Positions 9,417-18,566 of a stretch of 64,000 nucleotides of DNA are shown piece after piece (the first letter of the stretch is position 1; every line of letters starts with the position of its first letter). The notes beneath the pieces are model-generated. The model was not told the DNA's origin, made no database searches, and was given only the letters and a program-made list of their open reading frames with translations. The translations under genes were made by a program, and so were the position numbers. The stretch is from Sphingobium algorifonticola (GTDB lineage Bacteria; Pseudomonadota; Alphaproteobacteria; Sphingomonadales; Sphingomonadaceae): the NCBI RefSeq assembly GCF_004005485.1, contig NZ_RZUL01000001.1:806001-870000 (forward strand). The letters run 5' to 3'.

Positions 9417-10780
9417 CGGCCGCTTTGCCTTCCCTTGCCGCGCGGCTCGACAGCCTGACGGGCGTCGTGTCGCTGGCCTCGCCCGATGCGGCCGGGCACC
9501 GCAACATGGTGCAGCTCGTGCAGTTGCGCTGGCTGGCCGTGGGCGGGCAGCTCGCGACGATCCTGATCGTCCATTATGGCATGGGGGTGCGCCTGCCCCT
9601 TGGCGCCATGCTGGCGCTGGTGATGACGCTGGTGATCCTCAATCTCGTCAGCATGGCCGCGTTGCGACGGCGGCGGGGGATTGCGAATGCAGAGCTGTTT
9701 GCCGCCCTGCTGCTCGATGTCGCCGCGCTGACGGCGCAACTCTACATGAGCGGCGGTGCGACCAACCCGTTCGTATCGCTGTTCCTGCTTCAGGTCGTGC
9801 TGGGGTCGGTGCTCCTCGACCGCTGGTCGAGCTGGGCCGTGGTCGCCGTCACCTGCCTGTGCTTTGCGTTTCTCGTGATTGCCTATCGTCCGCTCGCCCT
9901 GCCCGCCAGCATGGACCAGAGCCTGTTCCGCCTGCACGTGCAGGGCATGTGGGCCTGTTTCGCGCTGATGGCGGTACTGCTGGTGCTGTTCGTCACGCGG
10001 ATCAGCGGCAATCTGCGCGCGCGCGACGCCTATCTGGCGGATATGCGGCAACAGGCGGCGGAGCAGGATCATATCGTGCGGATCGGCCTGCTCGCCACCG
10101 GCGCGGCGCATGAACTGGGCACGCCGCTGGCGTCGCTGTCGGTTGCGCTGAACGACTGGCAACGCATGCCGCAGATCGCCCAGACCCCCGACATGGCGCA
10201 GGAAGTCGCCGAAATGCAGGCGGAGGTGCAGCGGTGCAAGGCGATCGTTACCGGCATTCTGCTGTCCGCCGGTGCCGAGCGCAGCGACGGATCGAAACCC
10301 ACCACCGTCTATGGCTTTTTTGAGGCGCTGGTGGCGCAATGGCGGATCACCCGGCCCTATGCCGACCTGCATTATGACAACCGCTTCGGCGCGGACATGG
10401 CGATCGTGGCGGACGCAACGCTCCGGCAGGTGATCGACAATCTGCTCGACAATGCGTTCGAAGCCTCCACGGGAATCGTCAGCCTGCTGGTGATGCGCGA
10501 GGTGGATCAGATTGGGGCGGATCAGCTTGCAATTGTCGTGCGTGACACCGGTCCCGGCTTTCCGCCGGACATTCTCGCCAATATCGGCAAGCCTTATTAT
10601 TCCACCAAGAGCCGCCCCGGTGCAGGCCTTGGCCTGTTTCTGGTGGTCAATGTGATGCGCAAGCTGGGCGGGGCGGTGGTCGCGCGCAACCGCGCGGGCG
10701 GCGGCGCGGAGGTGATCGTCACCTTGCCCCTCGCCGCGCTGGCGCTGCCGCAGGAAAGGGCCGCGCCCGATGGACGCTGA
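9413..10780 (+). CDS. regB: RegB/PrrB/ActS-family redox-sensing histidine kinase
   Basis: 455 residues. About six membrane helices (~35-195) include the heptapeptide GGATNPF (114-120), the ubiquinone-sensing motif of the RegB family. The dimerisation domain has the signature AAHELGTPLAS with phospho-acceptor His233, and Cys275 (QRCKAI) lies 42 residues later, close to the position of the redox-active cysteine of Rhodobacter RegB. The ATPase domain follows: DNLLDNAFEAS (N box), DTGPGFPP (G1), KPYYSTKSRPGAGLGLFL (F/G2). In this family the kinase is reported to be restrained by oxidised quinone. Location in the operon of a quinol oxidase suggests feedback between quinone-pool redox state and oxidase expression. 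It overlaps regA by 11 bp. Confidence 0.93.
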   Translation: MTAALPSLAARLDSLTGVVSLASPDAAGHRNMVQLVQLRWLAVGGQLATILIVHYGMGVRLPLGAMLALVMTLVILNLVSMAALRRRRGIANAELFAALLLDVAALTAQLYMSGGATNPFVSLFLLQVVLGSVLLDRWSSWAVVAVTCLCFAFLVIAYRPLALPASMDQSLFRLHVQGMWACFALMAVLLVLFVTRISGNLRARDAYLADMRQQAAEQDHIVRIGLLATGAAHELGTPLASLSVALNDWQRMPQIAQTPDMAQEVAEMQAEVQRCKAIVTGILLSAGAERSDGSKPTTVYGFFEALVAQWRITRPYADLHYDNRFGADMAIVADATLRQVIDNLLDNAFEASTGIVSLLVMREVDQIGADQLAIVVRDTGPGFPPDILANIGKPYYSTKSRPGAGLGLFLVVNVMRKLGGAVVARNRAGGGAEVIVTLPLAALALPQERAAPDGR

Positions 10781-11342
10781 ACCCCCGAACGAACAGCCGC
10801 CCGACCGCCTGCTGGTCATCGTGGAGGATGACGAAGCCTTTGCCCGCACCTTGCGCCGGTCGTTCGAACGGCGCGGCTACAGCGTTCTGACGGCGGCGGA
10901 GCCGGAGGCGCTCGGCGTGCTGCTGCGCGATCACAGCCCGCACTATGCCGTGGTTGACCTGAAACTCGGGCAGGCATCCGGGCTGGTCTGTGTGCAGGCA
11001 TTGCACGCGCATGATCCCGCGATGCTGATCGTGGTGCTGACCGGCTATGCCAGCATCGCCACGGCGGTGGAGGCGATCAAGCTGGGGGCCTGCCACTATC
11101 TCGCCAAGCCGTCGAACACCGACGATATCGAGGCGGCGTTCCGCAAGGCGCAGGGCGACATGGCGGGTGGAGACGTCGCCGCGCCGCTCGATACCCGGCC
11201 CACCTCGATCAAGACGCTGGAATGGGAGCGCATCCATCAGACTCTGGCGGAAACCGGGTTCAACATTTCCGAAACGGCGCGGCGGCTGGGCATGCATCGC
11301 CGGACTTTGGCCCGCAAGCTGGAGAAGCGGCAGGTCCGCTGA
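10770..11342 (+). CDS. regA: RegA/PrrA/ActR-family redox response regulator
   Basis: 190 residues. The receiver domain carries the acidic pair Glu19/Asp20-Asp21 (VEDDE), phospho-acceptor Asp63 (VVDLKLG), Thr91 (LTGYAS) and Lys113 (AKPSN). A proline-containing linker leads to a Fis-type helix-turn-helix, FNISETARRLGMHRRTLARKL, the highly conserved DNA-binding helix of RegA/PrrA. It is the cognate partner of the preceding kinase and a global regulator of respiration and other redox-dependent genes in alphaproteobacteria. It is the last gene of the cyo operon. Confidence 0.94.
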   Translation: MDAEPPNEQPPDRLLVIVEDDEAFARTLRRSFERRGYSVLTAAEPEALGVLLRDHSPHYAVVDLKLGQASGLVCVQALHAHDPAMLIVVLTGYASIATAVEAIKLGACHYLAKPSNTDDIEAAFRKAQGDMAGGDVAAPLDTRPTSIKTLEWERIHQTLAETGFNISETARRLGMHRRTLARKLEKRQVR

Positions 11343-11362
11343 GGGCCGAGCGCAATGCCGTT

Positions 11363-11391
11363 CCGGGCGGTGGCTGCACCCAGCCGCCCGG
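11363..11391. terminator. GC-rich hairpin between convergent regA and TonB receptor genes
   Basis: Perfect 8-bp arms CCGGGCGG / CCGCCCGG around a 13-base loop in the 87-bp convergent spacer. No T-run follows on either strand, so it is at best a rho-assisted or bidirectional terminator stem. Confidence 0.45.
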
Positions 11392-11429
11392 CGCGCACGG
11401 AGCGGTTCATGCCCCGTGCACGTTGTCCG

Positions 11430-14264
11430 TCAGAACTTGCCGCGCAGCGTGATGCCATAGGTGCGCGGTTCGGCGAGATAGGCCGAGATCAGCTGGTTGG
11501 CCATCGGCGCACCCTGCCGGAACTGGCCGGTGCTCGATGTCGCCGGGCTGCTTGATTGCAACGGGCTGCTGAAGGCGACCTGCGTATAGTCGGTATTGAA
11601 GATGTTCTGGCCCCAGAACTCGACCGCCCATTTCTGGTCGGGGCCGCGGATGCCGACGCGCGCGTTGAAGATCGCGAAGCCATCCTGTTCCTTTTCGGGG
11701 AACAGGTCCGACCCGGTATTATAGTCGCTCGTTAGACGCCCGTCGATGTAGAACAGCGCGGACAGGCCGCCGGTGCCGATATCCGGCGTCCAGGCGAAGC
11801 TGCCGGTCGTCACCAGCTCCGGCGCGTTGGAGTTGGTATTGCCGGGCAGCAGGAACAGCGCGGGATCGAGCGGCACCTGCCCGTTGCTGCTGCCGACCAG
11901 CCGGTTGGCAAACTTCGCCCGCGTATAGGTGAGCCCGCCGGTAACACGCACGTTGCGCACCGGCGAGGCGGACATTTCCAGCTCGACACCCTGGCTGATC
12001 AGGCCGGGCGCCACATCGTCGCTGGCGCAACGGCCACCACCGGCCGCCGTCGATCCCGTCGTCAGCGCGGCATCGCAGCCATTGATATTCTGGACGACAA
12101 AGCCGGTGCCGTTGAAGGTATTGAGCTGGAAGTTCTTGAACTCCTGCCGGAAGGCGGCGACATTGATGCTCCATTTGGGCTGGGTGAACTTCAGGCCAAG
12201 CTCATAGGCGTCGACCTTTTCCGCCGCGAAGCGCAGGCTCGTCACGTCCGCATTGGAACGCGGCGAGAAGACCGCCGGAACCAGGTTGGTCCCCGTGGTG
12301 CCAAGCTGGAAGCGATCGAGATTATAGCCGCCCGCCTTGTACCCGCGCGAGAAGCTGGCGTAGGTCAGCAGGTTGTTGAGCGGCTTCCACGACAGCACGC
12401 CGGTGCCGGAAAACTCGCCGTCGCTGAACCGGTCGTTGAGGTCGAGCGCGTTCAGGCTGGTGCTGCTGTTGCCCAGGCAGCCCAGCGTCAATATGCCGCC
12501 CGCCAGTGCCTGTGCGCTGCCCAGCGCCGGATTGGTCGCAAGCGACGGCAGGCTGCTGCTCTGCAGCGCGGCGCAGGTGGCATTGTTGTTGTTGAGATCC
12601 GCCGAGAACCGCTTGCGCTCCTTCGTGTAGCGCAGGCCGATCGTCAGATCGAGCCGGTCGGTCAGATGCACGATGTTATGCGTGAAGATCGCCCAGTTGC
12701 GGCTGTTCTGGAAATAGCGGTTGTCCACGTCGCCCGTGCCGCTGGGAAGGGCGGCCAGCGCGCGCAGGCCATTGCCCAGCCCGGTCGAGATCGCTCCGGC
12801 CTGCCCTGCGGCCGCGGCGGGAGAAAGACCCGCACCGATGAACGCGGCGGTCAGCCCGCTGTTGAGGTTCCCCTGCGTCGCGGCAATCAGGGGGGTGGTC
12901 GCCGCCCCGCTGGAACAGGCGGCCAGCTGCGCCGACGTGAAGTTGCTGTTCACTCCGGACCCGGCCATCAGGCGGCAGGCGGCGAACCGGCCGTAATCGG
13001 CCCCGAAGCGGATATTGTCGCGCAATGTCAGCTTCTCATTGGCGAAATAGCCGCCGATCAACCAGTCGAGCTTGTCGGAGAAGGCCGACCCTTGCAGACG
13101 CAATTCCTGCGTGAAGGTCTTGAACTGGCGGAACGTGCCCGGATCGCGATAGAGCAGATCGGCGGTCCCATAGTCGTAATCGCCGTAATCCTGGCTCTTG
13201 TAGTCGCGATAGGCGGTGATGCTGGTCAGCGTCGCGCCGCCGAAATCATAATTCAGCTCGCCCGAAACGCCCCAGTCCTTCAGCTTGCTGACATAATTGC
13301 GGCCCGCCGTGATGCTCAGTTCACGGTCATAGGGGTCGGCGGGGAAGATGCCGCCTTGCCCCTGAAGGATCGAAACGATGCGATTGAACGGCGCGACGGT
13401 GAAACTCTCGCCACCGGCCGGGCGCCGTTCCCGCGTTTCGATATAGGCCGCGCCGCAGCAGCTTTCGTCACGGTTGGTATAATCGCCGATCAGGCGGACC
13501 GACAGCGCGTCATTGGGCTCCAGCAGCAACTGGCCGCGCAGGAAATAGCGATCGCGATTGTTCGTTTCGCCAACCTGATTGCCGGTGCCGTCCACCAGCT
13601 TGAAAAAGCCGTCCCGCTTTGACCAGACGCCGTCGATGCTGGCGGCGATCGTCTCGGTGATCGGGCCGGTGATGCGGCCTGCCAGACGCCAGTAGTCGTA
13701 ATTGCCATAGGTGATCTCGGCATTGCCGCCCAGTTCGAACTCGGGCTTCTTGCTCACGATGTTGAGCAGACCGGCCGACGCATTGCGGCCGAACAGCGTG
13801 CCCTGCGGCCCGCGCAGCACTTCGACGCGCTCGATCTCACCCAGCTCGTTGAGACCCGCGCCGGTGCGCGAGCGGTATACGCCGTCGATGAACACCGCCA
13901 CCGAGCTTTCCAGGCCCGGATTGTCGCCGACCGTGCCGATGCCGCGGATGCGCGCGGACCCGTTCGCCTCGGTGCCCGTCGAGGAAACGAGCAGCGACGG
14001 GGCAAGCTGGTTGAGCTGACGGATATCGCTTGCGCCGCTGTTCTGGAGCGACTGCGCCGTCACGGCCGAAACGGCAATCGGCACGTCGGACAGGGGGCTG
14101 GCGCGCCGCGTTGCGGTGACGATGATGTCACTCTCGTTCCCGCCGGCCGCTTCCGCTTGCGGGGCGTCGCCCTGCGGCACGGCATCCTGCGCCTGTGCGG
14201 GGCAAATGGCGACAGTCATCAACGCTGCCGCTCCGGCGGTTTGCAACCAAAGCGTCTTGTTCAT
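11430..14264 (-). CDS. TonB-dependent outer-membrane receptor
   Basis: 944 residues. A Sec signal peptide ends near PAQAQ, followed by a TonB box (DIIVTATRR) and a plug domain with the conserved IRGIGT, VAVFIDGVY and LRGPQGTLFGRNASAGLLNIVSKKP motifs. A 22-strand barrel follows and ends in a terminal aromatic (GKF), as needed for BAM assembly. It imports a substrate across the outer membrane using TonB energy. The plug resembles the large sphingomonad family annotated as generic receptors, for which the substrate is not predictable. The start ATG 14264 follows GAGAGGGTG. A TATAAT -10-like hexamer lies on the minus strand at 14380-14385. Monocistronic. Confidence 0.95.
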   Translation of the reverse strand: MNKTLWLQTAGAAALMTVAICPAQAQDAVPQGDAPQAEAAGGNESDIIVTATRRASPLSDVPIAVSAVTAQSLQNSGASDIRQLNQLAPSLLVSSTGTEANGSARIRGIGTVGDNPGLESSVAVFIDGVYRSRTGAGLNELGEIERVEVLRGPQGTLFGRNASAGLLNIVSKKPEFELGGNAEITYGNYDYWRLAGRITGPITETIAASIDGVWSKRDGFFKLVDGTGNQVGETNNRDRYFLRGQLLLEPNDALSVRLIGDYTNRDESCCGAAYIETRERRPAGGESFTVAPFNRIVSILQGQGGIFPADPYDRELSITAGRNYVSKLKDWGVSGELNYDFGGATLTSITAYRDYKSQDYGDYDYGTADLLYRDPGTFRQFKTFTQELRLQGSAFSDKLDWLIGGYFANEKLTLRDNIRFGADYGRFAACRLMAGSGVNSNFTSAQLAACSSGAATTPLIAATQGNLNSGLTAAFIGAGLSPAAAAGQAGAISTGLGNGLRALAALPSGTGDVDNRYFQNSRNWAIFTHNIVHLTDRLDLTIGLRYTKERKRFSADLNNNNATCAALQSSSLPSLATNPALGSAQALAGGILTLGCLGNSSTSLNALDLNDRFSDGEFSGTGVLSWKPLNNLLTYASFSRGYKAGGYNLDRFQLGTTGTNLVPAVFSPRSNADVTSLRFAAEKVDAYELGLKFTQPKWSINVAAFRQEFKNFQLNTFNGTGFVVQNINGCDAALTTGSTAAGGGRCASDDVAPGLISQGVELEMSASPVRNVRVTGGLTYTRAKFANRLVGSSNGQVPLDPALFLLPGNTNSNAPELVTTGSFAWTPDIGTGGLSALFYIDGRLTSDYNTGSDLFPEKEQDGFAIFNARVGIRGPDQKWAVEFWGQNIFNTDYTQVAFSSPLQSSSPATSSTGQFRQGAPMANQLISAYLAEPRTYGITLRGKF

Positions 14265-14379
14265 CGGGGCACCCTCTCTTGTCTGCGTGGCTGTGACGCC
14301 ACGTCGTTCGATGGCAGCGATCCTAGGATTTTATACCGGGTATGGCAAGAGACGCACGGATTCTTGGGAGCCTGCGACC

Positions 14380-14385
14380 ATTATA
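14380..14385 (-). promoter_or_regulatory. Possible -10 element of the TonB receptor gene
   Basis: A perfect TATAAT on the minus strand 115 bp upstream of the receptor start in a 183-bp spacer. The -35 position (GTGCAG with a 17-bp spacer) matches poorly, so an activator may be required. Confidence 0.35.
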
Positions 14386-14447
14386 CAACAGTCGGTATGG
14401 TGCTGCACCGCACCACGGACGCATTCCGTACCGTCACCCTCGGGCTG

Positions 14448-15149
14448 TCAGATTATGCCGCAACGCGACAGGGCACCGGCCAGCGGAAACCGCAGCAGCC
14501 TGTCTTCAGTCGCCAGCAGCGCCTCGGCACCGTCCCCCACAAGCGCGCGAATCTGCGGATGGCCCGCATCCAGCCCGCCGGTCAGCGCGCCGAACGCGGG
14601 CAGGATCAGGCGCGTGACGCCCATCACGAAACAGGGACGTCCGACATGCCGACCGCGCAGCGACAGACGCAGCTTGGGATGGAAATGCCCGGAAATCTCC
14701 GGCTGGCCGTCCGCCGCCACAGCCTCGTGCCGCAACATGATGCCATCGACCAGCGCCTCGGTGACCACCCGTCCGCCCAGCGCTGCATGATCGAGCCGCC
14801 GGGCCAGCGCGGCATCATGATTGCCTGTCACCCAGGTCCACATATGGTGCCGGGTCAGCGCCGCCAGCCGCATCCGCACATCGGCGGGCAGTCGGGAGGG
14901 ACCGTCGCTGTCGTGAAAACTGTCCCCCAGGCACCAGATTTCGCGCGCGCCGGTCGCATCCAGCAGCGCCTCTATCGCTTCCAACGTCGCCATACTGTCA
15001 TAGGGGGGGAGCATCTGGCCCGACCGCGCATACCAGCTTGCCTTCTCGAAATGGAGATCGGCGATCAGCACCGCGTTGCGGCGCGGCCAGAACAGCGCGC
15101 CACGCGGCAGGATGTGCATGTCATGTCCGGCGAACGAAACAGGAACCAT
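14448..15149 (-). CDS. pdeM: PdeM-type metallophosphoesterase (ligase-associated DNA repair family)
   Basis: 233 residues from ATG 15149; a TTG at 15185 is in frame but less likely. The order of calcineurin-fold motifs is diagnostic: LIADLHFEKAS (D-x-H), WCLGDSFHD (GDxxxD), VTGNHDAAL (GNHD) and EISGHFHPKL (GHxHP). This architecture matches the small phosphoesterase PdeM that often accompanies an Lhr-like helicase, an exonuclease and an ATP-dependent DNA ligase. None of these partners is adjacent here, so the gene is an orphan in this window. Divergent from trhO, with a minus-strand TATAAT at 15201-15206. Confidence 0.85.
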   Translation of the reverse strand: MVPVSFAGHDMHILPRGALFWPRRNAVLIADLHFEKASWYARSGQMLPPYDSMATLEAIEALLDATGAREIWCLGDSFHDSDGPSRLPADVRMRLAALTRHHMWTWVTGNHDAALARRLDHAALGGRVVTEALVDGIMLRHEAVAADGQPEISGHFHPKLRLSLRGRHVGRPCFVMGVTRLILPAFGALTGGLDAGHPQIRALVGDGAEALLATEDRLLRFPLAGALSRCGII

Positions 15150-15214
15150 GCGCTCTGCTATGGCGTGACTGACGCAGGGTTTCAACTGTGCGATGGGTCG
15201 ATTATAGCGCCGCC

Positions 15215-16039
15215 ATGTCTGGCCCCGCCCCGCAATCCGAACCCTTTACCGTTGCCGCGCTGTATCGCTTTGCCGATTTCCCCGATCCGGGGGCAATCCG
15301 CATGCCGCTGCTCGCCCTGTGCGAAGCCGAAGATGTGCGCGGCACGCTGCTGCTCGCGCGCGAAGGGATCAACGGCACGATCGCCGGGCCTGCTGACGGA
15401 ATTGCGCAGGTGATCGCGCATATCCGCAGCTTGCCCGATTGCCAGGATCTCGACGTCAAATATGCGCAGACTGATCGCATGCCGTTCGGGCGGATGAAGG
15501 TGCGGGTGAAGCGGGAGATCGTGACCATGGGGCACGCCGGTCTCGATCCCGCGCGGCATGCGGGCACTTATGTCGATCCGGCCGACTGGAACGCGCTGAT
15601 CGCGGACCCCGACACGATCCTGATCGATACGCGCAACGCCTATGAAGTCGCGATCGGCAGCTTTGCGGGCGCGATCGACCCCGGCACCGCCAGCTTCAGC
15701 GCCTTTCCCGCCTGGTTCGATGCCTTTGCCGCCGATCTCGCCGCGCAGGGCCGCCGCCCGAAAGTCGCCATGTTCTGCACCGGCGGCATCCGCTGTGAAA
15801 AATCCACCGCCTATGCCCGCGCGCGCGGGATCGACGAGGTCTATCATCTAAGGGGCGGCATCCTGCGCTATCTGGAGGAAGTGCCCGAAGCCGAGAGCCT
15901 GTGGCAAGGCGACTGTTTCGTGTTCGACGAACGCGTCGCGGTCGGCCATGGCCTGCGCCCTGGCGATCATGTGCTCTGCCGCGACTGCGGTGCGGCGGTG
16001 CGCCCCGGCGGGCCGCACGCCTGCACCTCTCAGGGCTGA
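15215..16039 (+). CDS. trhO: tRNA uridine(34) hydroxylase
   Basis: 274 residues. The N-terminal domain (GTLLLAREGINGTIAG) and a rhodanese domain with the active loop CTGGIRCEKSTAYAR (catalytic Cys188, second Cys194) are the signature of TrhO/YceA. This enzyme makes 5-hydroxyuridine at the wobble position of certain tRNAs using oxygen. The C-terminal cysteine pair CRDCG (family zinc-like tail) is shortened relative to longer homologues. ATG 15215 was chosen because the family starts just before FTVAALYRF. The 3' end overlaps the convergent protease gene by 10 bp. Confidence 0.9.
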   Translation: MSGPAPQSEPFTVAALYRFADFPDPGAIRMPLLALCEAEDVRGTLLLAREGINGTIAGPADGIAQVIAHIRSLPDCQDLDVKYAQTDRMPFGRMKVRVKREIVTMGHAGLDPARHAGTYVDPADWNALIADPDTILIDTRNAYEVAIGSFAGAIDPGTASFSAFPAWFDAFAADLAAQGRRPKVAMFCTGGIRCEKSTAYARARGIDEVYHLRGGILRYLEEVPEAESLWQGDCFVFDERVAVGHGLRPGDHVLCRDCGAAVRPGGPHACTSQG

Positions 16040-16995
16040 AGCGCGGCCAGTTGCCGGTTCGGCAGGGCAACCTGCTCGGGCAGGAGGAAATCGACGCTTT
16101 TCGCGCCGAAGTCGATGGCCACTCGCGCAAACACCCGCAGCGCATTGATGCCGAGCAGCAGCGCGGGCTTATCCGACAGGCCCAGTTCGGCAAAGGGTGC
16201 CGCCTCCGCAAAGACGACGGGCAGGTCGGACATGGTAAGGTTGCCCATCTTCACTTCGTCGATCATGCCCCATTGGCCGACCAGCGTGTCGCCCGTCACG
16301 CTCGTCATCGTTGCAGTACCGACGAAGCGATCCTTGCGCTTGCGCGTCAGCTTGCGCAGCAGGGCGGCATTGCCCACGCTATATTCCGCCCCGGTATCGA
16401 GGATGACGTTGACCCGCTGCCCGTCGGCCGTCGAATTGAGCAGGATGAGCTGGCCAAGCTTGCTGCGCGCGGTGACGACGATGGCGTCCGCCTCGTCGCT
16501 GCCCCGACGTCGGCGGCTGGGGCCGATTTCCATCCGGCCGGTGCGGAAATTGAGGACGAGCCGCTTGGACTGAAGGCCATCGAGACCCAGCAACCCCTCC
16601 GCCCCCAGATGTTCGCCAGCAAAGACCGGGGCCTGGATGTCGCGGATATGGCTGCTGCCGAAGGAGAGATGCGGCACGATCACCGTGCTGACGTCGCTGC
16701 TGCCGGTCATGCTCATCACCCGCACCGTGGCATCGGCGACCAGCGCGAGGCGATCGGCCAGTTCCCGCGAGATGACGGTCCGCTGCGATCCGGTGTCGAC
16801 GACGAAGGCATAAGGCCCCGTGTCCGATATGCGGATGGGCACTGTCACACGGTCATCGGTGTCCGTGCCGGTGCGAACCACAGCGGGCGGATCGGCGGGA
16901 TCGAGCGCCGCGCCATCGCCATGATCCTGCGCGAAACAGGGCACGGCAACCAACACCGCTATGGAGGTCATCGCGCTGCGCCAGGCGTTCGCCAT
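16030..16995 (-). CDS. Retropepsin-like aspartic protease with two D-T-G sites
   Basis: 321 residues. An N-terminal signal peptide (SIAVLVAVPCFAQ) suggests periplasmic location. Two catalytic motifs are visible in one chain: FVVDTGSQRTVIS near residue 75 and VILDTGAEYSVG near 200. Each sits in a retropepsin-like lobe, so the protein may fold as a pseudo-dimer like pepsin, whereas retroviral proteases carry one site per chain. The start ATG 16995 follows GGGGAGAG at good spacing. The substrate is unknown. Confidence 0.8.
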   Translation of the reverse strand: MANAWRSAMTSIAVLVAVPCFAQDHGDGAALDPADPPAVVRTGTDTDDRVTVPIRISDTGPYAFVVDTGSQRTVISRELADRLALVADATVRVMSMTGSSDVSTVIVPHLSFGSSHIRDIQAPVFAGEHLGAEGLLGLDGLQSKRLVLNFRTGRMEIGPSRRRRGSDEADAIVVTARSKLGQLILLNSTADGQRVNVILDTGAEYSVGNAALLRKLTRKRKDRFVGTATMTSVTGDTLVGQWGMIDEVKMGNLTMSDLPVVFAEAAPFAELGLSDKPALLLGINALRVFARVAIDFGAKSVDFLLPEQVALPNRQLAALQP

Positions 16996-17447
16996 CGTCA
17001 CTCTCCCCGAACCGGCCATCGCATGTGCAGCGGGCCGTGTCTCGACGCCTTCTACAATAGCACCATGGCCGCCGCTGCTCAATCGGCCGCTCGATCGTCT
17101 ATCGCGCGCGCCACGGCCCGCTGTTGCGCCGCGATCCATGCGTCGATCCGCTGGCCTGAGCGGTCGAGGGGGCCTGCGCCAGCAACGCATCGTGACAGGC
17201 AAACCATGGTACAGATGAGCCTCGGCGTGGGCCGATCATTATCCGGCTCGACATCGCAATTCAGAACATATAAGGAACATGCTCCATTTCGGAGGATATG
17301 CGCCGGATCGATAAAGCAGCCAGGCGGATGTTGCCGACGCACAGAGGCCGGGATGGGCAGTTTGATCCATTATGGTTGCAAACTGGCAGGACGGCGCGTC
17401 GGCTTTGCCGCATGGAGTGAAGAACAAACACTGCACAGGGGGATCAA
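16996..17447. other. 452-bp divergent spacer upstream of protease and winged-helix genes
   Basis: It must hold the promoters of both flanking genes, but no clear -35/-10 pair stands out. On the minus strand a 42-codon ORF (17079-17207) ends in IDAWIAAQQRAVARAI, which has coding-like composition; it may be a small gene or a gene remnant (see findings). A good ribosome-binding site (AGGGGGAT) precedes the ATG at 17448. Confidence 0.4.
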
Positions 17448-18563
17448 ATGACGCATGAAATCATGGCCTTCGCCCATGCGGGCGCTTTGGAAGCGATCGA
17501 TAGTCTTTCTGCGGAACCGACGATGGTGACATGGGCCGACCGGCTCGTTCAGTCCGCACCGGAATGGATGCAGGATCGGCGGCCGTCCATGCTGGTCATC
17601 GCCGACCCGGCAGCGCATCCCCGGTTCGCGGCACTGGCCGAAGGCTTCGGTGCGCGGCAATTGGGCAGCGTCAGCCTCGCGCAGGCCAGCGACCGTCTGA
17701 CGCGGATCGCCGACGTCGATATCATCCTGCTCGATGCGGCCGATACCCTGGATCTGCGCGTTCTTCTGCCGCAGGTGGCGGCGATGGTCACCGACGGCGA
17801 CAGTCGGCTGATCCTGGCAACGCCACAGGATGCACTGGACGCGACATTTTCCGCACTCGCGGCCCACGGTCTGCTCGACGATACCGTTCAGTGGCTTTGC
17901 GCGCCGGATGATGCCGACTGGGCGGCGGCATTCGCCCTCGCCTGCAGGGGCAAGCGGCGCACCATGGCGCTGCACGATGTCGGACGCGAAAGCGACAACA
18001 ATCGCCTGCAACGGTTGAGCGAGGACGTTGAACGGCTCGCCCGGACGCTGGATCAACTGCGTGCGGGTCTCGCCGGGGACTTTGGCAAGGCGCACGGCGG
18101 CAATGGCAGGGCGGACGGCGCCGTGCGGGATCGCAACGCCGCTTATAATCCGCCGCATGCACCGGGCTGGCCGATAGTGTCTTCGCCTGCGCAGGGTGCC
18201 GAGGGCGAGGAACGGATGACGGCGCAGACCGTGCGGGATTTGTTGCGCTCACGCCGGCTGCGCGACCAGTTCTTCGGCGACGACCTGTTCGGGGATCCGG
18301 CATGGGACATGATGCTGGATCTGATGGCGGCCCGGCTGGCCGGAGAACGCGTGTCGGTATCGAGCCTGTGCATCGCGTCCGCCGTGCCGCCGACCACCGC
18401 GCTCCGCTGGATCCGCGATCTGACCGGGCGCGGCATTTTCGAACGCAGGCCGGACCCTCTCGACGGCCGCCGCGTCTTCATCGCACTGTCCGACGATGCC
18501 GCAGAGGCCATGCAACGCTGGTATGGGGCCAGCCGCCGCGCCCGGCGTGAGGGATCGGCGTGA
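17448..18563 (+). CDS. Two-domain winged-helix DNA-binding protein, function unknown
   Basis: 371 residues. Residues ~45-165 resemble a receiver-like alpha/beta domain (MLVIADPAAHPR, then VDIILLDAADTLD with an Asp at the beta-3 end, then SRLILATP), but the acidic pair and the conserved Lys of true receivers are not evident, so phosphorylation is doubtful. Residues ~178-210 are a likely coiled coil (NNRLQRLSEDVERLARTLDQL). Residues ~255-365 form a MarR-like winged helix with SVSSLCIASAVPPTTALRWI as the helix-turn-helix and RRPDPLDGRRVFIALSDDA as the wing. It probably represses or activates genes in response to an unknown input. It is convergent with the nucleotidyltransferase gene, three bases apart, and may regulate that cluster (inference). 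Confidence 0.75.
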   Translation: MTHEIMAFAHAGALEAIDSLSAEPTMVTWADRLVQSAPEWMQDRRPSMLVIADPAAHPRFAALAEGFGARQLGSVSLAQASDRLTRIADVDIILLDAADTLDLRVLLPQVAAMVTDGDSRLILATPQDALDATFSALAAHGLLDDTVQWLCAPDDADWAAAFALACRGKRRTMALHDVGRESDNNRLQRLSEDVERLARTLDQLRAGLAGDFGKAHGGNGRADGAVRDRNAAYNPPHAPGWPIVSSPAQGAEGEERMTAQTVRDLLRSRRLRDQFFGDDLFGDPAWDMMLDLMAARLAGERVSVSSLCIASAVPPTTALRWIRDLTGRGIFERRPDPLDGRRVFIALSDDAAEAMQRWYGASRRARREGSA

Positions 18564-18566
18564 AAA

